From positions 1-21,173 of the forward strand of contig JBCCGE010000055.1 of the NCBI GenBank assembly GCA_039029455.1: a DNA stretch of 21,173 nucleotides, given 5' to 3'. Source of the stretch: JBCCGE01 sp039029455. Lineage in GTDB: Bacteria > Pseudomonadota > Gammaproteobacteria > Arenicellales > Poriferihabitantaceae. This document shows positions 15,247-21,173 of this stretch, one piece after another. The position numbers were made by a program, and so were the translations under genes. The notes below the pieces were generated by a model. It did no database searches, was not told where the DNA came from, and saw only the letters and a program-made list of their open reading frames with translations. How positions within the stretch are numbered: the first letter of the stretch is position 1; each line of letters begins with the position of its first letter.

Positions 15247-16278
15247 TTGTCTGTTCCATTGAAAAAAAGCGACCTGCCACTTTGCGTTGATCTCGACGGC
15301 ACCCTGATTCGGGGCGATCTGTTTTTTGAGTGTTTGCTGTTCGTCCTTAGACGGCGTCCCTGGAAACTGCTCCTCCTGCCTCTGTGGTGGTTTCAAAGCC
15401 GACTGCGCGCGAAACATAAACTTGCAGACTTGTGTGACCGTTCCGTCGTTGAACCTCCGCCACCAATGCAACAGGATCTTGTCGATTTCATTAAAGCCGA
15501 AAGACAGGACGGAAGAAGCATACACCTGGTGTCGGCATCAATGCAGTCTCTGGTTGAACCACTGGCTGCCGCCACAGGTTTGTTTGACGAAGTTTCTGCC
15601 AGTGAAACGTCCAATCTAAAAAGTCGTGAGAAAGCAGAGTTTCTTGCAGCCCGGTATCCCGACGGTTTTGCATACGCAGGCAATTCGAAAGACGATCTGG
15701 CGGTCTGGTCCCGCTGCAAGGAAGCGATTTCCGTCAATTCATCACCCACGGTTCAGCGCACGGCTAAAAATCAGCAGATTGAATTCGTGCGCCATTTCGG
15801 CCAACCGCCCAATCAGTTCAAACATCTTCTGATTACTTTCCGCCCATCGGGTCTGCTAAAAAATCTGCTGATATTTTTACCGCTGTTCACGATCGGGGCT
15901 GCCGGTGCCGGGTATCTGCTGCAATTTGCGATTGGGTTTATTCTGTTGACAGCAGCAACCTCCGCCGCATACCTGTTCAATGATCTGATTGACCTGCCAG
16001 AGGATCGCCTCGATCCAGTCAGGTCCAATCGACCACTGGCCGCTGGTTTTGTCACGGTTTCTTTTGCATTGCTTACCGTAGTGTTACTGGTTGCGTTCAG
16101 TCTGATCCTCGCTCCGGTGATTTCCTGGTGGTTTGCCGCCACAATATTCGGTTATCTCCTATTCTCCGCACTGTACTCAGTGGTGCTGCAGCATTCGCCA
16201 ACGACGCGACGCGTGGCGCGCATTTTTTTCCCTGTTCTGCGGGTTGTCGCCGGGGCTACGATTGTTTTGCCACTTTAG
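15247..16278 (+). pseudogene. HAD-UbiA fusion protein, truncated in the UbiA domain
   Basis: The N-terminal half (about 1-185) is a HAD phosphatase domain with DLDGTL (15-20), the motif II serine in LVSAS (about 96) and GNSKDDLAV (145-153). The C-terminal half opens like UbiA prenyltransferases: FRPSGLLKNLLIFLPLF (about 198-214) and the first Asp motif NDLIDLPED (245-253) with RSNRPLAAG. It then stops at residue 343, just after AGATIVLPL, where relatives continue for roughly 130-150 residues including the second Asp-rich motif. DNA after the TAG does not continue the family in any frame, so this is a breakpoint and not a point mutation. The start is TTG at 15247, with another TTG at 15259; there is no in-frame ATG nearby. 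Prenyl transfer is unlikely to survive; the HAD domain is complete. Confidence 0.75.
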
Positions 16279-16301
16279 CGGCAAACACGACGCCTGCAGG
16301 C
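16266..16301. repeat. Inverted repeats between the convergent HAD-UbiA and Mo-enzyme genes
   Basis: TTTGCC (16266-16271) and GGCAAA (16280-16285) form a hairpin that encloses the TAG stop of the HAD-UbiA frame. A second, perfect 10-bp palindrome GCCTGCAGGC (16292-16301) abuts the Mo-enzyme stop codon. Together they could be a bidirectional terminator or scars near a recombination point. No T-runs follow. Confidence 0.35.
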
Positions 16302-18569
16302 TCACATCTCGTCTTCAACACGCTCTACGTCCACCAGACAGCTGTGCGCACTGCTGCCCTGACCAAGACGCGATGTACCGGAATCTCGGGTCAGCACGTT
16401 TGGGTTCCCTTGTTGATCAACCCCGTTTGTATCCGGGCTGAACCATGCGCCAGTGGGCAGAGACACCACATCCTTGCGGATATCTTCAGATAACTCTGCT
16501 CTGGCATAACAGGATCCACGTTGGCTGAATAATCGAACTCTGTCGCCGTCGCATATTCCCCGATCTCTGGCGGAATCCGGATGCAGAACAACCGGTGCAG
16601 GTCTGCTGTTGGGCAGGTCCGCGATGGCGGATTCCATTTGACTGTGCAGCTTGTCACCCGGTTGGGGTGACACCAGGTGAAATGGAAACTGCCTGGCTTT
16701 GTCCGAGCCAAGCCATTCTGTCGGCGGCATCCAGGCAGCATGCCCCTTACAATCGCTGTAGCCAAATCCGGCGATTGTTTCCGAAAAAATTTCGATTTTC
16801 CCGGAGGGTGTCTGCAAGGGCGCGTTCTCGGGATCGTTGAAAAACGCCGTATACGGTTGTTTCGAAAACTTCGCACCACGAACCGGTAAATCGATCCAGT
16901 TCATTGCCTTAAGGTCGTCATACTCCGGAACCTCCACGCCATTTGCTCTGGATTCATCCTGGAATGCTTCATATAAATAACGCAGCCATTCACCCTCCGA
17001 GCGATTTTCGGTAAAGGCATCACCACAATCCAATCGAGCCGACAATTCGGCAAATATTTCAAAATCGTTTTTCGCCCCGCCAACCGGAGGTATCAGAGCG
17101 GGCATGTGAAACAGATAGGAATCACCCTGGGCACGGCCGATGTCCTCCCGCTCGTAAGGCGTCGTGGCAGGAAAGACGATATCCGCGCGTCGCGCAGTCG
17201 CCGTCCACCAGGGCTCATTGACGATGATTGTTTCGGGTTGCTGCCAGGCACGGTTCAGTCGATGTAGATCCTGATGGTGGTGGAATGGATTGCCGCCACA
17301 CCAATACACCAACCTGATGTCGGGGTACTTCAGACTCTGGCCGTTAAATTCGAAGGGTTCGCCCGGATTCAGTAACATGTCGGCAATGCGCGCGACCGGA
17401 ATAAATTCCTTTATCGGATTCTGACCCTGTGGGAAGGTCAGACCTGTCAATCGCTTTACGGAAACACCCAGCCCTCCAATTGCGCCATATCCGTAACCAA
17501 CGCCGCCTCCGGGCTGGTTCATCTGACCAAGCATGCACGCCAGAGTCGCCGCCATCCAGAACGGTTGTTCACCAAAGTCAGCACGTTGCAGTGACCATGC
17601 AACCGTAATAAGTGTCCGGGTGCCTGCCATAACCCGCGCCAGCTCACAGATAGTGTCGGCGGACAAGCCGCAAATCTCCGCAGCCCATTCCGGTGTCTTG
17701 GGCTGTCCGTCAGTATCCCCAACCAGGTAGGATCGGAAACGATCGTAGCCTACACAATACGTGTCCAGAAAATTCCGATCCAGCAGGTTTTCATTTTCAA
17801 GCACGAACGCCAGACCCAGCATCATTGCAGTGTCTGTCCCCGGTTTGATTGGCAACCAGTCCGCACCATCAGGCGTATCGGTCCGCTGTGGACTGATGTT
17901 GATCCGACGCATGCCTTGCTGGTCAAATTTTTGAAACCAGCCGGTGGTTTCATGATGGGTAACGCCGCCCATGCTGACCTGAGAGTTTTTCGGATTGATG
18001 CCACCGAACATCACCAGCGTCTGAGTATTGTCAGCGATCACCGGCCAGGTATTCATTTCGCTCCACATCAATTTCAGAAAATGGAGACCGAATACGTGGG
18101 GAATAATTGCCTGCGCAGCCGCGGTGCTGTAGCTCGCTACAGAAGACACATAACCGCCGGTGCAGTTGAGAAAACGATGAACCTGACTGAGTGCGTGATG
18201 GAATCGACCGGCACTTGCCCACCCGTATGAACCGCCAAAGATACCTCGATTCCCGTGTTGCATGATGACGCGCTCGATTTCTCCTGCAGCGATATCCAAT
18301 GCCTCATTCCACGACATCTCAACAAATTCATCCCGGCCTCGCAGTGATCTCGCATCCCTGTGCAGCGGGCCTTTCTCGAGCCAGCTCTTTCGGATCGAGG
18401 GGTTTGCCACCCGTGTACGGTGATGCACGGCCGACGGCAAGACTTTAGCAATCGGGGATGGGTTCGGGTCCGGGTCGAAATCTTCCACTGAAATGATCCG
18501 GTCTTCTCGCGTGGTGACTCGAAATGCGCCCCAGTGACTGGTTGTGGTTCTGGTAACGGACTTACTCAT
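16302..18569 (-). CDS. Molybdopterin oxidoreductase of the DMSO reductase family (BisC-like, cytoplasmic)
   Basis: This 755-residue enzyme is collinear with DorA/TorA/BisC. SHWGAFRV opens the protein, FGGSYGWASAGRFHH (111-125) supplies the active-site Tyr115 and Trp117, and GGYVSSVASYSTAAA (138-152) places Ser148 where the Mo-ligating serine of DMSO reductase lies. Conserved cofactor-binding segments follow (GGINPKNSQ, INISPQRTDT, CGGNPFHHHQD, QPGDKLHSQ, and near the C-terminus PTGAWFSPD). There is no Tat leader and no N-terminal iron-sulfur Cys motif, so it should be a cytoplasmic S-oxide or N-oxide reductase like BisC (biotin or methionine sulfoxide). It is divergent from ArsI. Substrate is not assignable from sequence; the family match is very strong. 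Confidence 0.92.
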   Translation of the reverse strand: MSKSVTRTTTSHWGAFRVTTREDRIISVEDFDPDPNPSPIAKVLPSAVHHRTRVANPSIRKSWLEKGPLHRDARSLRGRDEFVEMSWNEALDIAAGEIERVIMQHGNRGIFGGSYGWASAGRFHHALSQVHRFLNCTGGYVSSVASYSTAAAQAIIPHVFGLHFLKLMWSEMNTWPVIADNTQTLVMFGGINPKNSQVSMGGVTHHETTGWFQKFDQQGMRRINISPQRTDTPDGADWLPIKPGTDTAMMLGLAFVLENENLLDRNFLDTYCVGYDRFRSYLVGDTDGQPKTPEWAAEICGLSADTICELARVMAGTRTLITVAWSLQRADFGEQPFWMAATLACMLGQMNQPGGGVGYGYGAIGGLGVSVKRLTGLTFPQGQNPIKEFIPVARIADMLLNPGEPFEFNGQSLKYPDIRLVYWCGGNPFHHHQDLHRLNRAWQQPETIIVNEPWWTATARRADIVFPATTPYEREDIGRAQGDSYLFHMPALIPPVGGAKNDFEIFAELSARLDCGDAFTENRSEGEWLRYLYEAFQDESRANGVEVPEYDDLKAMNWIDLPVRGAKFSKQPYTAFFNDPENAPLQTPSGKIEIFSETIAGFGYSDCKGHAAWMPPTEWLGSDKARQFPFHLVSPQPGDKLHSQMESAIADLPNSRPAPVVLHPDSARDRGICDGDRVRLFSQRGSCYARAELSEDIRKDVVSLPTGAWFSPDTNGVDQQGNPNVLTRDSGTSRLGQGSSAHSCLVDVERVEDEM

Positions 18570-18686
18570 GCGTGCTCGATCTGTCAGTCACAATTAGTGG
18601 TAGTGTATGATGTACTAAATTGTAATCCACTCCGGGAGCAGTCGACGACATCTTGCCCCGTTCCGGATGCTCTTGCGGACTTCACT
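18570..18686. promoter_or_regulatory. Divergent control region, Mo enzyme / ArsI
   Basis: These 117 bases separate the two start codons. An imperfect dyad is visible: TTAGT (18594-18598) and ACTAA (18614-18618), extended by AATT on the outer sides with one base offset. It lies in the only AT-rich patch and could bind one regulator for both genes. TACACT on the minus strand within it may be the -10 of the Mo-enzyme gene. No recognisable ArsR site was seen. Confidence 0.35.
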
Positions 18687-19115
18687 ATGAAACTACACGT
18701 ATCTTTCAAAGTAGCGGATATCGAGACCGGAATAGACTTCTATTCAAAACTCTTCGCGCAGTCTCCGGTCATCACGCGATCTGACTACGCCAAATGGGAC
18801 CTTGACGATCCAGCCGTCAATTTCGTCATTGAGACCGCCAGCGACGGTCGCGCCGGGTTTGATCACATCGGTATCCAGACCGATGACGCCGATCAGCTGC
18901 AAACGATTTCTCAGGCGATGAAAAAGACGGAACAGGAATACATCGATATCGAACAGGCACACTGCTGCTATGCGAAATCCGACAAATCATGGGTGCGGGG
19001 AATCGCCAATGAAGCCTGGGAGGTGTTTCATACCCATGAACATGACAGTGATGAATACGGCAGCGGATTCAGCAGCCTGAAACGCATGGACGGATCGAAC
19101 TCCTGCTGCAGCTAG
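18687..19115 (+). CDS. arsI: ArsI-type C-As lyase (VOC-family, CadI/ArsI)
   Basis: This protein of about 142 residues is a vicinal-oxygen-chelate dioxygenase that matches ArsI, the Fe(II)-dependent enzyme that cleaves the carbon-arsenic bond of methylarsenite and other trivalent organoarsenicals. Metal ligands His4, His60 (DHIGIQ) and Glu112 (WEVFHT), the vicinal arsenic-binding pair Cys93-Cys94 (HCCYAKSDKSWV) and Lys100 are all present. A second Cys-Cys pair lies at the very C-terminus (NSCCS). The frame is open back to 18534, but that extension overlaps the divergent Mo-enzyme gene. The ATG at 18687 starts with MKLHVSFKVAD as ArsI does. No ArsR, ArsM, ArsP or ArsB gene is next to it. Family assignment is strong; activity on arsenic is inferred. 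Confidence 0.88.
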   Translation: MKLHVSFKVADIETGIDFYSKLFAQSPVITRSDYAKWDLDDPAVNFVIETASDGRAGFDHIGIQTDDADQLQTISQAMKKTEQEYIDIEQAHCCYAKSDKSWVRGIANEAWEVFHTHEHDSDEYGSGFSSLKRMDGSNSCCS

Positions 19116-19136
19116 GAAGCGTTCTCACCGAAACCG

Positions 19137-19154
19137 GGGGCAGTGCACTGTCCC
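19137..19154 (+). terminator. Hairpin downstream of arsI
   Basis: The sequence centres on the perfect palindrome CAGTGCACTG (19141-19150), flanked by GGGG (19137-19140) and TCCC (19151-19154). This gives a stem of about 7 bp with a TGCA loop and one G-T pair. It lies 22 bp past the arsI stop. No T-run follows, so termination is only possible. Confidence 0.35.
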
Positions 19155-19227
19155 TGTCAGACTACAGACAAACAAACTGCAGTTCCGCATCGCCATATTT
19201 CAAAACGTCGAGCGAAGACCTCACATT

Positions 19228-20307
19228 ATGAATGCCTCAGGCCTGCATAGAGTTATCCGAACTGTGGCGTTGTCGCTGATGACGTTCAGCGCTGCGGCAG
19301 CTGCGACTCCACTTCAGGGACAGAGCAGCGAGGAATTCCAGATTACGGTCAACCGGTGGCTGGACGGAAATGACAGTGAAAGTCTGACGAAGCTCAGTCA
19401 AATTGCTCAGGACGGAAATATCGCAGCGCAATTACTGCTGGCGAGAATTGAGCGCACGCAGCGCGCACCTTCGAAGTTTCTGTTGTCGTTATCCCCGCAG
19501 GATCGCAAACAGGTTTTTCGTTCACCACAGATCAGGGGGGCCTTTAACCTCACATGGCTTCAGGTACTCGAATCGTCGGGACTGGAGCTCGCCATATGTC
19601 TGCAAAGAGCGAACGGAACAGGTGTCGACCTGAAGACCATTGAAAAGCTGCGGGAACTGAATGAGGCTCAGGCCACTGACCACCTGATCCGCACCTCGGC
19701 GCTTTACGGCAATCCAACTCAGAAAAAGCGACTGCTTGAAGACCTGGCTTTACCGGAACTTCGACCCTTCGTCCGCAGCCAGATGCCGCCTGAGCGCGCC
19801 TACGCTGATGGCGTATTCGCACTCGAGTATGCGTCTGCTTTCTCAGATTCCCCGGTTCTTCCGGCTGCGTACTCACAGCGGGACGGTGCCGTGGACGCCG
19901 CCCGTTTTATGGCACTTGGTATTCCTTTTGGCAAAGTTACCCAGGGCAATTATTTTTTCGAGATTGTCACTGCATGGATCAACCGCGATGTCAGTCTTGA
20001 GCCGATCAGGAATGCATGCGCCCTGCTCTGTCCGCTCGAGATGGATTCATGCGGCGTAACCCTGGTCGGGTTGACCGGGGGATACTATGAAATCATCCGC
20101 AACGATTCACCCCTCGAGAGCGTTATCCCCCAGTCGGTCTATCTGGCCAGTCCGAGGGCACGTGATCAGGTCTTGCGCAGAGCGCTACTGACCCGGGCGG
20201 AGTATGGAGGAGAACTCGCGAGCACTGAGAACATCCGTCAGTTCAGTCCATGCCTTGCAGATGAAGCGGCACGAATTCGCAGCGAGGCGATCTACTCCAG
20301 CTGGTAG
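19228..20307 (+). CDS. Exported protein of unknown function with helical-repeat character
   Basis: The 359-residue product begins with a classic Sec signal peptide (basic MNASGLHRVIR, a hydrophobic core, then SAAAAATPLQ with cleavage probably after the Ala run near residue 26). The mature part looks all-helical. The segment about 35-75 (WLDGNDSESLTKLSQIAQDG followed by NIAAQLLLARIE) resembles a Sel1/TPR-type repeat, but later parts do not keep a clear repeat. Five cysteines are clustered between about residues 264 and 276 and near 340 (CALLCPLEMDSC; CLADEA), which suits disulfides in the periplasm. It follows arsI by 112 bp on the same strand and converges on the malonyl-CoA synthetase gene. 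I cannot name a function. Confidence 0.75.
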   Translation: MNASGLHRVIRTVALSLMTFSAAAAATPLQGQSSEEFQITVNRWLDGNDSESLTKLSQIAQDGNIAAQLLLARIERTQRAPSKFLLSLSPQDRKQVFRSPQIRGAFNLTWLQVLESSGLELAICLQRANGTGVDLKTIEKLRELNEAQATDHLIRTSALYGNPTQKKRLLEDLALPELRPFVRSQMPPERAYADGVFALEYASAFSDSPVLPAAYSQRDGAVDAARFMALGIPFGKVTQGNYFFEIVTAWINRDVSLEPIRNACALLCPLEMDSCGVTLVGLTGGYYEIIRNDSPLESVIPQSVYLASPRARDQVLRRALLTRAEYGGELASTENIRQFSPCLADEAARIRSEAIYSSW

Positions 20308-20329
20308 ATCCGTCATACGCTCTCAAGAC

Positions 20330-21173
20330 TCATTTGAACAAATCACCATAGCGCTGCTGCAGGTTGTTCTTCTGAACTTTTCCCATCGTGTTTCGGGGAA
20401 GTTCCTCAACAATCACCAGCTCTCTCGGGTGTTTAAACCGTGCCAGGTCCGTTAGAAGGGCTTTTTTGATGTGCTCCAGGTCGATCGATAGACCGACTTC
20501 AGCAACGAGGACCCCAATCGGGGTTTCACCGAAATCCGGGTGCGGCACACCGACCACAGCGCTTTCGAGAACGCCGGGTTGCTGATCGAGAAACTGCTCG
20601 ATTTCCTTTGGATAAATATTTAGACCGCCCGAAATGATCAGATCTTTTCCACGGCCAATGATGTGGACGTAACCGTCACTGTCAATCCTGCCAAGATCTC
20701 CGGTAATAAAAAAACCGTCGGCTCTAAGTTCTTCTCGTGTCTTCTCAGGCATATTCCAGTAGCCCTTGAACACATTGTCACCTCTGACCTCCAGAACTCC
20801 GATCTGCCCGTCATCCATCGTTTCACCTGTATCGGGATCGGTCACTTTCAGTTCAACTCCGGGCAACGGAAATCCAACGGTGCCGGGTCTGCGCTCACCC
20901 AGATACGGGTTGGAGGTATTCATATTGGTCTCGGTCATTCCATAGCGTTCCAGAATCCGGTGTCCGGTTCTGTTCTCAAACTCGATGTGAGTTTCTGCAC
21001 GCAGCGGTGCGCTTCCGGAAATAAACAATCGAATATTTGATACCAGTGACGCATCGAAATCCGAATCCGCGAGCAATCGCGTGTAAAACGTCGGAACACC
21101 CATCATTGTTGTCGCTTCCGGCAGATGCTTCTTGACCGTATCGACGTCAAATCTGCTCATCCAGATTATCGAC
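20330..21173 (-). CDS. matB: Malonyl-CoA synthetase-like acyl-CoA ligase, C-terminal part (cut by window edge)
   Basis: This is the C-terminal 280 residues or so of an ANL-superfamily acyl-CoA ligase; the frame stays open through the right edge, so the ATG at 21160 is internal. It carries GMTETNMNTSNPYLGERRPG (A5 region), TGDLGRIDSDGYVHIIGRGKD (A7/A8), GGLNIYPKEIE (the hinge region) and NTMGKVQKN with the catalytic A10 lysine. The passages MMGVPTFYTRLL and GMTETNMNTSNPY are typical of malonyl-CoA synthetase MatB, which forms malonyl-CoA from malonate, CoA and ATP. Methylmalonate is an alternative substrate. Its usual partner, malonyl-CoA decarboxylase MatA, could lie outside the window. The reading is firm for the family and good for MatB. 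Confidence 0.85.
   Translation of the reverse strand, partial: SIIWMSRFDVDTVKKHLPEATTMMGVPTFYTRLLADSDFDASLVSNIRLFISGSAPLRAETHIEFENRTGHRILERYGMTETNMNTSNPYLGERRPGTVGFPLPGVELKVTDPDTGETMDDGQIGVLEVRGDNVFKGYWNMPEKTREELRADGFFITGDLGRIDSDGYVHIIGRGKDLIISGGLNIYPKEIEQFLDQQPGVLESAVVGVPHPDFGETPIGVLVAEVGLSIDLEHIKKALLTDLARFKHPRELVIVEELPRNTMGKVQKNNLQQRYGDLFK

Noticed and set aside
16266..16285. Standard Rho-independent terminator
   Set aside because: The stem overlaps the stop codon and no T-run follows on either strand, so it is listed only as an inverted repeat.
18534..18686. N-terminal extension of ArsI starting at 18534
   Set aside because: It overlaps the start of the divergent Mo-enzyme gene, has no family similarity, and the ArsI fold begins exactly at the Met at 18687.
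18687..19115. Arsenobetaine degradation by MttB-like, GcvT-like and ArsI together
   Set aside because: It is chemically attractive, but the genes are more than 10 kb apart in separate transcription units with unrelated genes between, and nothing in the sequence links them.

Overview
The window appears to join two pieces of bacterial DNA that differ in character. Positions 1 to about 2,885 hold a compact four-gene minus-strand operon: a creatininase-family amidohydrolase, an HSD10-type short-chain dehydrogenase (SDR), a one-helix membrane protein and a YbaK-type tRNA deacylase. It is preceded by AT-rich leader DNA with nested inverted repeats. It is followed, at the very edge of the window, by seven copies of an 8-bp G-tract repeat. 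No convincing Shine-Dalgarno sites were seen in this block. Positions from about 2,885 to the end look like a heterotrophic, probably marine proteobacterium, most likely gammaproteobacterial. That judgement rests on the gene families present (MttB, GcvT-like, TauD, GcvA-type LysR, DUF3750, BisC-type Mo enzyme, MatB), not on any marker gene. The two pieces meet inside a membrane gene that loses family resemblance after about 55 residues, so a true rearrangement or an assembly chimera must be considered.

Layout of the right-hand block. (a) 2.9-4.4 kb, minus strand: an acyl carrier protein, an SGNH-fold protein and a truncated MBOAT-like membrane protein. They are packed with no gaps behind a plausible promoter and look like a Dlt/Alg-type surface O-acylation operon cut at its 3' end. 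(b) 4.5-7.1 kb, minus: a GcvT-like folate methyltransferase and an MttB-superfamily methyltransferase. The MttB frame is interrupted by one in-frame amber codon. (c) 7.26 kb, plus: a LysR regulator divergent from GcvT-MttB, with a 15-bp dyad at its start codon. (d) 8.15-11.65 kb: a TauD-type dioxygenase divergent from a class III aminotransferase, with a perfect 18-bp palindrome between them, then an agmatine-deiminase-family enzyme. Together (b) to (d) read as a small-molecule nitrogen catabolism island: demethylation, hydroxylation, transamination and guanidine hydrolysis. The substrate cannot be read from the sequence.

(e) 11.66-12.45 kb, minus: a DUF3750 protein. (f) 12.66-14.98 kb, minus: an SDR overlapping a Baeyer-Villiger monooxygenase by 4 bp, a natural alcohol-ketone-ester pair. 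(g) 15.25-16.28 kb, plus: a HAD-UbiA fusion that stops about halfway through its UbiA domain. (h) 16.3-18.57 kb, minus: a cytoplasmic DMSO-reductase-family Mo enzyme of BisC type, divergent from (i) an ArsI C-As lyase at 18.69 kb. (j) 19.23-20.31 kb, plus: an unrecognised exported protein. (k) 20.33 kb to the edge, minus: the C-terminal part of a malonyl-CoA synthetase.

No rRNA, tRNA, transposase, CRISPR array or phage gene was seen. No stretch over 300 bases lacks a gene. Three genes of the right block are broken or truncated (MBOAT, MttB, HAD-UbiA), which is unusual for 18 kb and is the main anomaly here.
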